A stretch of DNA of 64,000 nt, taken from an uncultured Eubacteriaceae bacterium. Lineage in GTDB: Bacteria; Bacillota; Clostridia; Lachnospirales; CAG-274. The position numbers were made by a program, and so were the translations under genes. Below are positions 28,289-42,159 of this stretch, in pieces (within the stretch, counting starts at the first letter, position 1; every line of letters starts with the position of its first letter). The stretch spans positions 20,199-84,198 of the forward strand of contig CAMTZM010000007.1 of assembly GCA_947086655.1 (NCBI GenBank). The letters run 5' to 3'. The notes below the pieces were generated by a model. The model saw only the letters and a list, made by a program, of their open reading frames with translations. It had not been told where the DNA came from and did no database searches.

Positions 28289-29650
28289 CTATTTATTTTT
28301 TGTTTCAGCCCAGCCTATTTTATTTATCTGCTTTGAACGGGCTATTGATAACGACCCAGCCGGAACATCGTCTGTTATTGTAGAGCCGGCTGCTGTAAAT
28401 GCACCTTCATTAACAACCACAGGAGCAACTAAATTAGTATTACAGCCTATAAAAGCATTATCTCCTATTTTTGTTCTGAATTTATTCTTTCCGTCATAAT
28501 TAACCGTAACTGTTCCGCAGCCAAAATTAACGCTCTTTCCAACGTCTGAATCACCTACATAAGTTAAATGACTTACCTTTGTTCCATCATCTATACTTGA
28601 GTTTTTAATTTCCACAAAATCGCCTATTTTTACATGTTCGCCTATTTTTGAGTTAGGTCTTATATAAGCATAAGGTCCAACAGTTGTATAATTATCAACA
28701 TAAGAATTTAAAAGCGTAGAACTGTCAATTGTAACTCCGTCTTTTATTATACAATTATTTATTCTTGCATTTGGCCCTATAATACAATCTGTTCCTATTT
28801 CAGTTTCTCCTTGTATTATAGTTGACGGCATTATAACAGTATCAGCCGCTATTACGGCATCAGCGCTTATATACGTACTTGACGGGTCTTCTATTGTTAC
28901 TCCATTTTGCATATGATATTCGTTTATTCTTTTTTTCATAATCTCATTTGCATAGGATAACTGTAATTTTGAGTTTATTCCCATAAACTCATTGCTGTCT
29001 TTAGCCTTATACACTCCTGTACTGCCCATTTTATTGCTTTTTATTATTTCAACAGTGTCAGTAAGGTAATACTCTCCCTGAGAGTTATTATTTTGTATTT
29101 TTTTAAGTGCATCTTTTAATACTTTTCCATTAAAAACATATACACCTGTATTTATTTCAGTAACTTTTAATTCTTCTTCATTACAGTCTTTATGTTCAGC
29201 TATTTTTAAAAGACCTTCCCCATCTCTTATTATTCTTCCATATCCAAAAGGATTCTCCATATCAACACTAAGAACTGTCATAGCATTTTCTTTCTCATTA
29301 TGCCATTTTACAAACTCTTTTAAAGTATTAGCTTCTATAAGCGGAGTATCGCCGCATAATATTAATACTTTGTCATTATCTTCTATATATTCCTCAGCCT
29401 GCATTACAGCGTGTCCTGTCCCTAACTGCTCTTTTTGCAAAACAAATCTATCGGCTTTTTCTCCTATTTTAGCCTTTACCATAGCGCTTTGATGACCAAC
29501 TATAACTATATTATTTGAAACGCCGGCTTGTTCTGCCGCTTTAAGCACATAATCTATCATCATTTTATCCATTACCTTATGAAGCACCTTAGGAACTTTT
29601 GACTTCATTCTTTCGCCTTTTCCGGCAGCCAATATTATTGCTTTTAACAT
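28289..29650 (-). CDS. glmU: Bifunctional GlcN-1-P acetyltransferase / GlcNAc-1-P uridyltransferase
   Basis: GlmU performs the last two steps to UDP-GlcNAc, the precursor of peptidoglycan and wall polymers. The N-terminal pyrophosphorylase domain (about 1-230) begins [18 protein letters not shown] and has the QLGTGHAV motif. The C-terminal acetyltransferase (about 250-453) is a left-handed beta helix of hexapeptide repeats with [12 protein letters not shown] and the [11 protein letters not shown] segment. I place the start at the ATG at 29650. An in-frame TTG at 29656 or GTG at 29665 is possible, because GAGGTG lies 12 bases before the ATG. Confidence 0.95.
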   Translation of the reverse strand: MLKAIILAAGKGERMKSKVPKVLHKVMDKMMIDYVLKAAEQAGVSNNIVIVGHQSAMVKAKIGEKADRFVLQKEQLGTGHAVMQAEEYIEDNDKVLILCGDTPLIEANTLKEFVKWHNEKENAMTVLSVDMENPFGYGRIIRDGEGLLKIAEHKDCNEEELKVTEINTGVYVFNGKVLKDALKKIQNNNSQGEYYLTDTVEIIKSNKMGSTGVYKAKDSNEFMGINSKLQLSYANEIMKKRINEYHMQNGVTIEDPSSTYISADAVIAADTVIMPSTIIQGETEIGTDCIIGPNARINNCIIKDGVTIDSSTLLNSYVDNYTTVGPYAYIRPNSKIGEHVKIGDFVEIKNSSIDDGTKVSHLTYVGDSDVGKSVNFGCGTVTVNYDGKNKFRTKIGDNAFIGCNTNLVAPVVVNEGAFTAAGSTITDDVPAGSLSIARSKQINKIGWAETKNK

Positions 29651-29814
29651 ACTCAAGATATACACCTCATTTTCTTTGTTAATAATTATATTGTCTCATT
29701 TAATGCAATTTTTTTCAAGTGCTTTTTAAAATATTCTTTTTAAATCGCTTATATAGGGTTATAATGTATTTAGGTATATATAATTTTTTTTACTTAAATT
29801 GGAGGTTATTAAAA

Positions 29815-30726
29815 ATGAAACTTTCTTTTAATTTCAAATTAGCCGCCGCTACTGCAGCAGCCACAGCCGCTTTTTATTTTTTATTTAAAGATGTTTATTC
29901 TTTTCAGGCTGCCACTGTATCAGGGCAAGCCGTAGAAACTTATAGGGAGGCTTCTGTTATTGTAACTGATATAACATGCCCTCAAGGTTCTTTTAATGTA
30001 AGTGAAAAAATAGAAATACGTTTAATTTTAGAAAACACTGGAGATACAGAAGCTAAAAATATACTTGTTAAAGCACGTACAAATGAAGATATTGATATTA
30101 TTTCAGAAAGAACGGTTAAAGTTTTGTCAGCTAAAAAAAATAACCCTAAATATGTTTATTTTACATTATCTCCAAACAAGAAAAGCGATACAAAAAAGTA
30201 TAACGCATATTTTGACATTGAATATGAAAACGGACTTAAAGACAGTAAAAACCGTCCTTTAATAAGCAAAATAACAAAAAAGACCGACTTTTTTGTAAAA
30301 AATGATGAAAACAGCGATTCGGAGTCAGATTCAAAAAATATAAATAAATCCCTTGTTAATATAACAATAAATAACAATTACGCAAACGGAAATATTTCAG
30401 AAAAAACTGATACTGAAACAAAAAAAACTGAAATTATTACAAACGACAAATATGAAAAAAAAGAAAAAAATGAAAAAAATGAACCTAAGGATAATTTAGA
30501 TTCAGATTATAATAAAAGCTATATTTACAATGAACACTTAAAAAATGAAAATGAAACTTTACCTAATACAACAAATGAAAACAATGAAAATGAAACTTCA
30601 TCAGATACAGCAGAAGAAACTTTTTCGGAGACAAAAAATAAAATAACTCCGATTCAAGTTATAACCCCTGCTATACCAATAGCCGGAGCTTTATTTGCCG
30701 GAATATTCAAATTGTTAAAAAAATAA
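29815..30726 (+). CDS. Tail-anchored surface protein with an Ig-like domain
   Basis: I recognise no specific function. The 303-residue protein has a hydrophobic N-terminal segment (about 9-26), probably a signal sequence. One beta-rich domain follows (about 45-150) of the CARDB/COG1361 type, with IEIRLILENTGDTEAKNI as its core. A long Asn/Glu/Lys/Ser-rich disordered stretch (about 160-275) leads to a C-terminal hydrophobic helix (IPIAGALFAGIFKLLKK) that would anchor it in the membrane. There is no LPXTG sortase signal. The ATG at 29815 follows TTGGAGG; an upstream extension to 29719 lacks a ribosome site. It is a single-gene unit before a strong terminator. Confidence 0.7.
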   Translation: MKLSFNFKLAAATAAATAAFYFLFKDVYSFQAATVSGQAVETYREASVIVTDITCPQGSFNVSEKIEIRLILENTGDTEAKNILVKARTNEDIDIISERTVKVLSAKKNNPKYVYFTLSPNKKSDTKKYNAYFDIEYENGLKDSKNRPLISKITKKTDFFVKNDENSDSESDSKNINKSLVNITINNNYANGNISEKTDTETKKTEIITNDKYEKKEKNEKNEPKDNLDSDYNKSYIYNEHLKNENETLPNTTNENNENETSSDTAEETFSETKNKITPIQVITPAIPIAGALFAGIFKLLKK

Positions 30727-30767
30727 CAAAATATTTAAAACATGTAAACTAATGTAAAAACATTAAC

Positions 30768-30808
30768 TTTTATATTTAGTGAGAGCAAAAACTCTCACTA
30801 AATATAAA
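30768..30808. terminator. Bidirectional terminator
   Basis: TTTATATTTAGTGAGAG and CTCTCACTAAATATAAA form a perfect 17-base stem with a 6-base loop, between the convergent surface-protein gene and the parvulin-type gene. Confidence 0.93.
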
Positions 30809-30814
30809 AAACAA

Positions 30815-31774
30815 TTATCCAACCTTTATATTATTATATACCTCATCGTTTTTCTCAACTTTAACATTTTGTGCCCATGCTGCTGTTTGTTTTTGATATA
30901 TATCCTGCTTTTTTTCCTGTATATATGAATTTAGGAACTTTTCTCTAAGCTTATCCATATCAGGGGTTTCTATTTTTATAGACTTTAATATATAATATCC
31001 TGATGCCGTTTTTACAATATAACTTAATTGTCCTTCTTCGGTTAAATCATATCCTGCTTGTTTCACTTCAGGCTCAAAATTACCATTTTCTAAATTTAGA
31101 ATTTCATTCTTTCCATCTGAATATTTATTTAATATATAATCAAAATCGCTGCCTGTAAGTATTTTTTCATATGCCGAATATGCTTTTTCATAAGATTTAT
31201 TATTAGTTCCCTCTATAAAAATATATTTAACATCAACTTCATTTAACTCACTTTTGTTTTTATTATAATAATCGTCAAAATATGCCGTAAAATCTGCATC
31301 ACTTATCTCAAAACCATCTGTTACATACTCAAAAACACTTTTTTGTATATACCATTGTTTTGTTATATTGGTGACTTCTTCTTCAGATATATTAAGTTCA
31401 GGCTTATTTTTCTTTATTTCCTCATAAAGCTCATTGCCTTCTTTAACTGAATTTGCTTCTTCCTCTTTTGTTATCTCTATGCCGAGTTCATCTGCCTTAT
31501 TTACAGCAACCTTAACAAGCTTTATTGTATTTACGGCATTTTGTTTAGCATAATCTCGTGCTGCTGTTCCGTCAAGTTCTGTTTCCCAAATATCTTGTCC
31601 GCCGCTTCTTTCAAAAAGTTTTTCCTGTTCATAAAGATATACCATATATTCGTTTATGCCTATTTTAACACCGTCTATCTTTAACACATATTCAGATTCA
31701 CCCCAAAATAAACAGCCTGTAAGCATAGCCGGCAAAACAAAAAGCAAAATTACAATCTGTTTTTTTAACTTCAT
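30815..31774 (-). CDS. Parvulin-type (PrsA/SurA-like) foldase lipoprotein
   Basis: The 319-residue product has a lipoprotein signal peptide ending in the lipobox LTGC (Cys about 21). A SurA-like N-terminal helical domain follows (about 30-170), and then a parvulin region (about 175-275, from VDVKYIFIEG to GYYILKSIKIE). Members act outside the membrane to fold secreted proteins. The rotamase core is short and lacks several residues of typical PpiC domains, so it may be a chaperone without isomerase activity. AGGAG precedes the ATG. It lies just after pyrG on the same strand but with a 176-base gap, so it is probably transcribed on its own. Confidence 0.75.
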   Translation of the reverse strand: MKLKKQIVILLFVLPAMLTGCLFWGESEYVLKIDGVKIGINEYMVYLYEQEKLFERSGGQDIWETELDGTAARDYAKQNAVNTIKLVKVAVNKADELGIEITKEEEANSVKEGNELYEEIKKNKPELNISEEEVTNITKQWYIQKSVFEYVTDGFEISDADFTAYFDDYYNKNKSELNEVDVKYIFIEGTNNKSYEKAYSAYEKILTGSDFDYILNKYSDGKNEILNLENGNFEPEVKQAGYDLTEEGQLSYIVKTASGYYILKSIKIETPDMDKLREKFLNSYIQEKKQDIYQKQTAAWAQNVKVEKNDEVYNNIKVG

Positions 31775-31950
31775 TTATATTTCTCCTGACCACGTATTTC
31801 CCACGTTAATTATACAAACATATTATACAGTATATGCTTTTTTTATTCAAATAAAAATATATTGTGTAACAAATATTTAATAAATATTCTTTTATATAAA
31901 TACTGCATAATTTATAATTATATAAATTCAGTTAAACATAAATATCAATT

Positions 31951-34912
<2,962 letters not shown>

Positions 34913-34935
34913 ATAATCCTGACCTTTCAAAATTA

Positions 34936-36468
34936 TTAATTTGCATAATTTACAATATGCTCTGTATAATCAGTTCTAAGATCTTGTCTCATATAATCAA
35001 CAAGTCTGTTTACAAATGCAGCTGCCTCCGCTTTTGTAACATAACTTGTAGGTTTAAATTTTCCATCATCGTCTCCCGTAATAATTCCAAGACGATTAGC
35101 AGCATAAACTTCTCTTTTAGCCCAATTGGCTATATATTGATTATCGGTAAAGCTTGTTACAGGCGTATTATCAAGTCCTAAAGTTTCAAGCCCTATTGTT
35201 CTCATAAGTATAACTATTGCCTCTTGTCTTTCTATCGGTGCATCGGTATAAAAATGCCCGTTATCACGGCCTACCGCTAAACCCTTTTTATAAGCCGCCA
35301 TTATATAAGGATAATCCGGTCTGTCTTCTGTAACGTCTGGAAATACAATATTAACTACATTATTTTTTCTTCCTCTTGTCTTTTTCTGTTCCTCTATTGG
35401 AAGTTTAACAGCCTTTACAAGCATTTTTACATATTCGCCTCTTGTAATAGCCTGACTTGGCTGATAAAACGAAGGCTGCCCGTCCAAAATCTGCATAGCA
35501 AAAAGTTTTTTAATATCATATTCAGCAAAATGTCCCTTTAAAAATGATAAATCCGGGGCTATAAGCTGTTCAAAATTATTAAATGAATCAATTGAAACAG
35601 TTCCGGTAGCCGGTACACTATAAGTCAAATTAGCCGGTATTGAGTAAATGTTATAGCTAAGACCGCTTAAATTTTGCATTACCTCTCTGTAATTTCCTGA
35701 AAAACTTATAGCTGTTGGCTCATTTTCAGAATACTGAAGCATTTTCCCAACAGAAACGCTTGGGCGAATTTGATACTGCATTTGCCATTGGTCTGTTTTA
35801 ACTGTTGCATCTATTCTTTGAGTTTCAGCCGAAGACCATGCACAGTCATAACCATAAAAAGAGCCTGACAATTCCCATGTAACTTTATTTTCATCAGCCG
35901 TATATACTGCCCTATGTGAAATATCTCCCTTATAATATGTAACTCCCGGAGTTAAAGACTCTATAATGCCTATATTTGAATAAGACTGCTCAGCGTCAAG
36001 ACTGTATTGAACACCGTTTATAGTCATTGTTTCACTCCAGTCGCCTGCCTTGTCAATTTCATAATCTTTAATGACTTGGTCGCCCTCTTTACGAAAATCA
36101 ACAGCGTATTTAATAGTTCTTTCAATCTTATTATCCTCATCATTTGTACTGTCCGTAGATTCAACTTTGTACTCAACCGTATACTCACCTGGACTTTTAG
36201 CTGTATCATAACTACCTGTTGTAGTTGTCATTTTGCCTTGAAAAACCGTAGGCGTACCAGTTAAAAACATAACTTCCTTATAAACAGCTTCAACCTCATC
36301 TTTTGAATTGCTGTTTTTCTCAAGCAGTAATTCCGTTGATTTAGGAAGTTTGCGGCCTTCTGATATGCCTGTAAAAAAACCAAAATCGCCTGTTTTAGCA
36401 AGCGCCGGCTGTGCGCTTAAAAAGCAAAGCGCACCGCCTATAATAAGTAAAGCTTTTAAACCTCTCAT
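34936..36468 (-). CDS. SLH-domain surface protein, C-terminal SLH
   Basis: The 510-residue secreted protein has a signal peptide (LKALLIIGGALCFLSAQPALA) and a beta-rich N-terminal region of unknown function (about 30-320). Three C-terminal SLH modules follow (about 325-500), marked by ITRGEYVKMLVKAVKLP, FPDV, IERQEAIVILMRTIG and VTKAEAAAFVNRLVDYM. SLH trios bind pyruvylated secondary wall polymers. It lies 18 bases after the 993-residue SLH gene and 23 bases before ctpA, so the four genes down to pyrG look like one operon. Confidence 0.85.
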   Translation of the reverse strand: MRGLKALLIIGGALCFLSAQPALAKTGDFGFFTGISEGRKLPKSTELLLEKNSNSKDEVEAVYKEVMFLTGTPTVFQGKMTTTTGSYDTAKSPGEYTVEYKVESTDSTNDEDNKIERTIKYAVDFRKEGDQVIKDYEIDKAGDWSETMTINGVQYSLDAEQSYSNIGIIESLTPGVTYYKGDISHRAVYTADENKVTWELSGSFYGYDCAWSSAETQRIDATVKTDQWQMQYQIRPSVSVGKMLQYSENEPTAISFSGNYREVMQNLSGLSYNIYSIPANLTYSVPATGTVSIDSFNNFEQLIAPDLSFLKGHFAEYDIKKLFAMQILDGQPSFYQPSQAITRGEYVKMLVKAVKLPIEEQKKTRGRKNNVVNIVFPDVTEDRPDYPYIMAAYKKGLAVGRDNGHFYTDAPIERQEAIVILMRTIGLETLGLDNTPVTSFTDNQYIANWAKREVYAANRLGIITGDDDGKFKPTSYVTKAEAAAFVNRLVDYMRQDLRTDYTEHIVNYAN

Positions 36469-36486
36469 ATAATAACACCTCCAACA

Positions 36487-39468
36487 TCAGCCCTCTACAA
36501 GTATAATGCTGCCTGTAACCGTCATTCCGCCGGCAATATTAGGAAGCTGACTTGTAAATACTTTAATCTTATCTCCCTTTTCAAGTTCTGAAACACCTAC
36601 AACCTTATTGTTTTTAACAATAACAGAGTTAGTTGGGAGAGTAACATTTACTGAATTATCCTTATCACTTACAGTGTCCCATCTTCCTGTATTTTCAATA
36701 TAATATCTGCTGTCTTTTATTGAAATACTTCCTGCTGCCGTATCATATACAGTACCTCTTACAATATCCTTAGCATAAGGAGACTGAATAACATGTGTAG
36801 CCGTTGTTCCGTCAGCAACTATATTAAATATTCCGCCCTCTACCGATTCCGTAGTATAATCCAAAAAGCTGTTAATATTTGATATTCCGCCTTCATTAAG
36901 GAACAAAGTACTTCCATTAATTTCAAATGTTCTTTCAACAGGAGTATAAAGCCACTCGTCACCTGTAAGAATACTGCTTGACTTAACTTTAAAACTCTTT
37001 CCTTCATCTACACTTATAATACGTCCTCTTGCTATAAATACTCCTGACGCATTAGGTTCATCATAAATATCCACAACAGCAGCTTTTCCGTTTCCGTTAA
37101 GTACAACTCTTGCGTAATCCGGAACCATTATGCTTCCTCCGTCTACAAGTCTTCCATGACGTCTTACAATAGTTCCGCTGTCTGTCGTTATATTTCCTGA
37201 AGAAGATAGTATATTAAATCCTCCAACTCCGTCAGCATTTACAACTCTGTCTGGCTCAAGTATATCGTCTCTTCCGTTTCTTATTGAAACCATAGAAACT
37301 TTTTCACCTGAGTAGTTATTTTCAAGTGCTATATATACTTCGTTATCGGCATGTTTTAAATATCTCATAAGATAATCAAGATTAACCTGATTTCCATTAT
37401 AATAATAAGATATATCATTATTTGCTATACTTAAATTTTTAACCTGCTGAAAATCTGCCCAGCCGCTCTTTGTAAGAGTATATGCGTTTGTAACCGATAA
37501 TTGATTTTGGATATTATTAATAGAGCCAAGCGTACCTTTTACAATATTGCTTATATCATGTCCGGTTCCTTCAACGGTAATTTCCTTAACTGATTCCATA
37601 ACGTAACCCGGAGAAATAATAGCTTGATTAACAAGAATCTTAGCCCAGTCTCCGGCTTGAATTTTAGCCGTATCAAGAGGTTTTCCCTCTTTTGATACAA
37701 AAATATTTTCAGCTACATCAAACCATGCCGTTTGCCCGTCCTCATACTGCATAAGCATTTGATAATTGTCATTATTAATTGTATCACGGTTAAACTGAGC
37801 TATCTTTCCGTATTTCATAGTATAATTAGTAGATGCGCTTATTGCTTCTATTGTATCAGGGTTATCTGAGTATGTTTTAATAAATACAATATCTCCCGGC
37901 TCAATAGAACTTATATCAGTATCTCTTGCATCATATTTAAAATTTTTAAATATCTGGTCGTAATATCCTATTTCATCATCCATATCATAATATTGCTGTT
38001 TTTCTACTGTAATTTGTCCGGCATAATAATTTTTAGTTACTTCATTTCCATTATTATCTATAACTGTAAGATAGCCGTAAGATGTATTATTTTCAGTAAC
38101 AATACCTCTTAACTCTTTAGCAAGATTCATTGTTCCCTCATATGTAATCTCTTTAGCAACATTATTTACAATTTTAAGCTTTACTGTACTTCCGTAAGGC
38201 ATTTCAGATTCTGCTATCTTCTTAGTTCCAAAGTAAGCATAATCCTTTCCATCCTCATTAAAATACAATCCGTCAGCAAGAGGATAAACAAAATACTTCT
38301 CAAGATTATCAACAATTTGTATTTGTCCTGTCTGATAATCTATATCTATAAGCTTTCCTTGAACCTCTTTTTCAACAATGCCGTTTGTAACCTTTACATA
38401 CATTATTATGTTTTCCCCTGTATCTGGGTTATTTCTAACTATATATTCTATTTCATCTCCTTCTGACAAAGACGCCATGCCTGAAACTAAACCGCCTTTA
38501 AGTACAACTGCATCTTTATTTACTGCCTGAGGTGATGAACTGCTTTCTATATTATAAGCAAGAACGTCTATTTTGCCATTCATATCCCTTACATACAAAT
38601 TTCTAACAAGGTTTATATCTGCCGTCTGATTAACTTGAGTATCTTTTATGCCGCCTATTGTACCAGTTTTTTTAACAAGACCGGCCGCATTATAATAAAT
38701 ACTGTCAAGATTTGATAAAATCTGTGCCATTTCAGCCCTTGTAAGATTTCCCTTAGGGCTGAGAGTTCCATTTGATTTTCCATTCATTATTCCATTTGCA
38801 AGCAAAAGTTCCATTGACTGGGCAAACTGCGCTGAAACACTGTCCCAATCTGGATAACTGTAAAGTTTTTGCTGTGAGCCCGAAGGTGTAAGCAAATTCG
38901 GACTTAAATAATTTATAGCCATAACAAGCCAATGAGCCGCCTGTTCTCTTGTAACAGGAGCCCCCCTAAAAAATCCTTCCGGCAAAATTGTATTTTGGTC
39001 TTGATTTATTGCATCATTAAACTGAGCATTAGTTATAAGACCGTTTTGCATAGCTAAAGATAAATATCCAATTGACCAAACCGGTCTAACCGAATTAGAC
39101 GCTGGAGTTGAATTAAGATTTTCAAGCCTTGCAGCTTCTGTCTGAGCCTCATTTTCAAGCCCCATTACCCTTACTGCAAAAGCAATAGCTTCTTGATTTG
39201 AAACAACACCATTTGGATTAAAAGTTCTGTCGTATCCCTTAACCATATCAAGTGCTCCAGCTTTTACAATACTCTCATAAGCCCAATAGCCTGAATTTAC
39301 ATCAGTAAAATTAAGATTGCTAATCATATTTTTTGCTTCATCACGACCTATATATGTATTTTGTATAGGGTCTGTAAATACCTTTGTGTCTGTAAGTTCA
39401 AGCGAAAAAGCGCTGACTGTATTTAATACAAAGACAACTGCCGTAATAAAGGAAACAAGTTTTTTCAT
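36487..39468 (-). CDS. Large SLH-domain surface protein, N-terminal SLH
   Basis: The 993-residue secreted protein has a signal peptide (KKLVSFITAVVFVLNTVSAFS). Three SLH modules sit at the N-terminus (about 45-265), seen as FTDVNSGYWAYESIVKAGAL, VSNQEAIAFAVRVMGLE, VTREQAAHWLVMAINYL and LTRAEMAQILSNL. The remaining 700 residues are a beta-rich array with repeated short motifs such as GDKIKVF and PGDIVFIKTY. They have no recognised catalytic domain, as in S-layer or scaffold proteins. It is the first gene of the SLH-SLH-ctpA-pyrG run. High expression as an S-layer component is possible but not shown. Confidence 0.85.
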   Translation of the reverse strand: MKKLVSFITAVVFVLNTVSAFSLELTDTKVFTDPIQNTYIGRDEAKNMISNLNFTDVNSGYWAYESIVKAGALDMVKGYDRTFNPNGVVSNQEAIAFAVRVMGLENEAQTEAARLENLNSTPASNSVRPVWSIGYLSLAMQNGLITNAQFNDAINQDQNTILPEGFFRGAPVTREQAAHWLVMAINYLSPNLLTPSGSQQKLYSYPDWDSVSAQFAQSMELLLANGIMNGKSNGTLSPKGNLTRAEMAQILSNLDSIYYNAAGLVKKTGTIGGIKDTQVNQTADINLVRNLYVRDMNGKIDVLAYNIESSSSPQAVNKDAVVLKGGLVSGMASLSEGDEIEYIVRNNPDTGENIIMYVKVTNGIVEKEVQGKLIDIDYQTGQIQIVDNLEKYFVYPLADGLYFNEDGKDYAYFGTKKIAESEMPYGSTVKLKIVNNVAKEITYEGTMNLAKELRGIVTENNTSYGYLTVIDNNGNEVTKNYYAGQITVEKQQYYDMDDEIGYYDQIFKNFKYDARDTDISSIEPGDIVFIKTYSDNPDTIEAISASTNYTMKYGKIAQFNRDTINNDNYQMLMQYEDGQTAWFDVAENIFVSKEGKPLDTAKIQAGDWAKILVNQAIISPGYVMESVKEITVEGTGHDISNIVKGTLGSINNIQNQLSVTNAYTLTKSGWADFQQVKNLSIANNDISYYYNGNQVNLDYLMRYLKHADNEVYIALENNYSGEKVSMVSIRNGRDDILEPDRVVNADGVGGFNILSSSGNITTDSGTIVRRHGRLVDGGSIMVPDYARVVLNGNGKAAVVDIYDEPNASGVFIARGRIISVDEGKSFKVKSSSILTGDEWLYTPVERTFEINGSTLFLNEGGISNINSFLDYTTESVEGGIFNIVADGTTATHVIQSPYAKDIVRGTVYDTAAGSISIKDSRYYIENTGRWDTVSDKDNSVNVTLPTNSVIVKNNKVVGVSELEKGDKIKVFTSQLPNIAGGMTVTGSIILVEG

Positions 39469-39508
39469 CTGTCTAATACCTCCAAATAAACAAATAATAT
39501 ATAATATT

Positions 39509-39581
39509 AAAGAAACACACTAATGTCAAAGACTATTCTTAATTTTGCTTTGCAAAAATACGAATAGCGCAGCGTTTCTTT
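39509..39581. repeat. Palindromic repeat, family of GTCAAAGACTATTC elements
   Basis: The outer arms AAAGAAAC (39509-39516) and GTTTCTTT (39574-39581) enclose TGTCAAAGACTATTC and a TTTTGCTTTGCAAAA hairpin. A near-identical core occurs at 45134-45173, and a diverged one at 47939-47978. It lies directly upstream of the SLH operon start and encodes no protein. Confidence 0.6.
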
Positions 39582-39784
39582 AGTATATTATGAAAACTCT
39601 GATTAATAAAAATCAGTGTTTACTTAAAATACAACCTTATATTTATATAATTATACCACTACAAAAGAATAATAACAAACATTAAAATAAAAAAACATCT
39701 TACTTTTTCATTACAAAAATACTAAATAACGCCAAAATATAAAATATAGTACAAAAGTACAATGTAGTACAAAGACTTTATATA

Positions 39785-39844
39785 AAAAAAACAGCAAAAA
39801 AATCAATATAAATCTCATTGATATTATTATTTGCTGTTTTTTTA
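39785..39844 (-). terminator. Terminator of the first chemoreceptor gene
   Basis: AAAACAGCAAA and TTTGCTGTTTT arms enclose an inner ATCAAT/ATTGAT stem, with T-rich ends. It sits right next to the stop codon of the chemoreceptor gene at 39851 and could also stop plus-strand transcription. Confidence 0.75.
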
Positions 39845-39850
39845 TTTTAT

Positions 39851-42121
39851 TTAATTTTTACATACAAAACTTGAAATAGATTCCTTAAAAATAGACGCCT
39901 GATTTGCAAGCTGTTCTGCTGCTGCCGCACTTTCTTCAGAAGTAGCAGTATTTGTTGATACAACCTTTGAAATTTGATTAATTCCAATGTTAATTTCTTT
40001 TATAGCAGCATTTTGAAGATTTCCAGCTTCCATAACCTCTTTTGAAATATCAGCTATTTCTCCAATTTGTCCTGTAATCTTTTTAATTGTTTCAGCGGTT
40101 CTATTTGCTATATCTGAGCCTTGTTCAGCCTTTTCAATACTTGTAGCTATAAGTTCAGACGTTTCTTTTGCCGACTTTTGACTTCTTGCAGCAAGATTTC
40201 TTACTTCTTCAGCTACAACAGCAAAGCCTTTTCCGTGTTCTCCGGCTCTTGCAGCCTCAACTGCGGCATTAAGCGCAAGAATATTAGTTTGAAATGCAAT
40301 ATCATCAATAACTTTAATAATATTTGATATATTATTTGATGCGTCGTTTATCTCACTCATAGATTTTAACATATTTCCCATTTCTTTATTAACAACTTTA
40401 GCATTTTCCTGAGCGTTGCTTGCAAGTTCATTTGAAAATAAAATCTTTTCTGTATTTTTTTCAGTATGTCTTGCAACATCGGCAATAGTAGCAGTAAGCT
40501 CATCAACAGCACTTGCCTGTTCTGTTGCTCCCTGTGCAAGACTAAGAGACGAATCCGCAATACTTTTTGAGCCAACAGCAACTTGTTCAGAGGAAAATCC
40601 TATCTCTTTAACAAGGCTATTAAGATTTCCTATAATAAGTTCAAGTGCATCTTTAATAACAGCAAACTGTCCTTCATAATTCTGAACTATATCAACATCA
40701 AAATTACGGTTTGCCATTTTTGTAAGTATATCAGAAATTTCTGTAATATATACTGAAAGTTTAGAATTGCTTTCATTAACAGCTCTTGCTATAACCTTAT
40801 ATTCTCCCTCAAATTTTGACTCGTTTATACTTCTTGAAAAATCAGCAGCAGCAATAGCTTCCATACTGTCTTTAACACTTTTAAGAGGTAAAGCTATATA
40901 ACTTACTAAATCATTCAAATCGCCTATTAAAACTTTCCAATCACCTTCATATAAAGAAGCATCAACATCTATATTAAAATCACCTTTTTTTATTTTATTC
41001 ATAACAAACTGAATTGTATCACGCACATTAATAAGATTTGACTTCATTGAATCCATTAATTTGCTTACATCCTCAAATCCTCCGGGCATGCGCTTACACT
41101 CATATTCAAAATCACCTTTTTTATATTCTTCAATCGATTCGACAATAGCATTTACAGCAGAACCAAACTCATCAATAAGTGAATTTACGCTTATACTTAC
41201 TTCTTTATATTGTCCTTTATACTTATCAATATCAATTCTATCTTCTATATTGCCTTTTTTTATACTTTCAGCAATACCCTCAATTTCAAAAATAAGACTT
41301 TTAACTGTATCAGCAACAATTCCAAAACTATTTGAAAGTTTTCCTGTTTCATCTCTTGCATTGCTTCTTACATCAACATCAAAATTACCTTTAGCTATTT
41401 CATCAGCCGATTTAAGCAAAGCCTCAATAGAACGAGACGCCTTTTTTGAAATAATAAAACCTACAAATAAAGCTGCAATAATTCCTATAACAACGAAAAC
41501 AACAATTATACCGCTTATAAAAGAAACAATACTGCCTACACTTTTTGAACTGTTTTGCTGATGTTCAATAGCCATATTTGAAATAACAGCTACATATTCA
41601 TCAATTTCCTTAGCACACTTATTAATTTCTATATCAACATCATTATCAGGCATTTCTCCGTTTTTTATGTCTTCATAAACATTTAAGTAAAGCTGCCTGT
41701 AATTTTCAATACTGCTTTTAAGTTTACGGATATTTTCTATATCGTAGTTTTCTCCTAAGCTGCTATTATTTGTTTCAGCGCTTTTTATAAGTTCATCTAT
41801 AATACTTAAAATATTAGAACTTCTTTCTTCCGCCTCTTTTACATAATCTTCAACATTTTCAGCACCTAATGAGTTTCTTCCGCTTATAATAATGCCTGAA
41901 ACGCTGCTTTTCATATAACTTCTTAAATTAGCTATATCATCAATAGCTTTAATCTGCCCTGATGAAAAATCAATAAGTTTTGAATATCTTCTGTCAATAG
42001 ACATAATACCTATTATTCCGGTAACTCCAACTGCAAAAGTAATAATAAGTATAACAGCCGCAAGAAAATACATTTTCATTCTAAGAGATAAATTATCAAT
42101 AAATCCAGCTTTTTTAATCAT
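39851..42121 (-). CDS. Methyl-accepting chemotaxis protein with tandem HAMP-like repeats
   Basis: The 756-residue receptor has a first membrane helix (about 14-38), an extracellular four-helix-bundle sensor (about 39-200) and a second helix (about 207-232). A cytoplasmic array of HAMP-like modules follows (about 233-530), repeating motifs such as [21 protein letters not shown] and [10 protein letters not shown]. The signalling domain has the signature [20 protein letters not shown] and the hairpin tip [16 protein letters not shown]. It would relay a stimulus to CheA/CheW, none of which are in this window. The array of HAMP modules before the kinase-control tip is longer than usual. The neighbour at 42160-43941 is a related receptor on the same strand, 38 bases upstream. 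Confidence 0.93.
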   Translation of the reverse strand: MIKKAGFIDNLSLRMKMYFLAAVILIITFAVGVTGIIGIMSIDRRYSKLIDFSSGQIKAIDDIANLRSYMKSSVSGIIISGRNSLGAENVEDYVKEAEERSSNILSIIDELIKSAETNNSSLGENYDIENIRKLKSSIENYRQLYLNVYEDIKNGEMPDNDVDIEINKCAKEIDEYVAVISNMAIEHQQNSSKSVGSIVSFISGIIVVFVVIGIIAALFVGFIISKKASRSIEALLKSADEIAKGNFDVDVRSNARDETGKLSNSFGIVADTVKSLIFEIEGIAESIKKGNIEDRIDIDKYKGQYKEVSISVNSLIDEFGSAVNAIVESIEEYKKGDFEYECKRMPGGFEDVSKLMDSMKSNLINVRDTIQFVMNKIKKGDFNIDVDASLYEGDWKVLIGDLNDLVSYIALPLKSVKDSMEAIAAADFSRSINESKFEGEYKVIARAVNESNSKLSVYITEISDILTKMANRNFDVDIVQNYEGQFAVIKDALELIIGNLNSLVKEIGFSSEQVAVGSKSIADSSLSLAQGATEQASAVDELTATIADVARHTEKNTEKILFSNELASNAQENAKVVNKEMGNMLKSMSEINDASNNISNIIKVIDDIAFQTNILALNAAVEAARAGEHGKGFAVVAEEVRNLAARSQKSAKETSELIATSIEKAEQGSDIANRTAETIKKITGQIGEIADISKEVMEAGNLQNAAIKEINIGINQISKVVSTNTATSEESAAAAEQLANQASIFKESISSFVCKN

Positions 42122-42159
42122 ACAATATCCACTCTTCCTTTAATAAAATATTATAAAAT

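Larger units (their letters stand above)
39469..39850. other. 382-base intergenic region with hairpin repeat and terminator
   Basis: This gap before the SLH operon holds the upstream region of that operon, the palindromic repeat at 39509-39581 and the terminator of the first chemoreceptor at 39785-39844. No reading frame with a ribosome site is seen. A clear promoter for the SLH operon could not be picked out of the AT-rich sequence. Confidence 0.6.
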
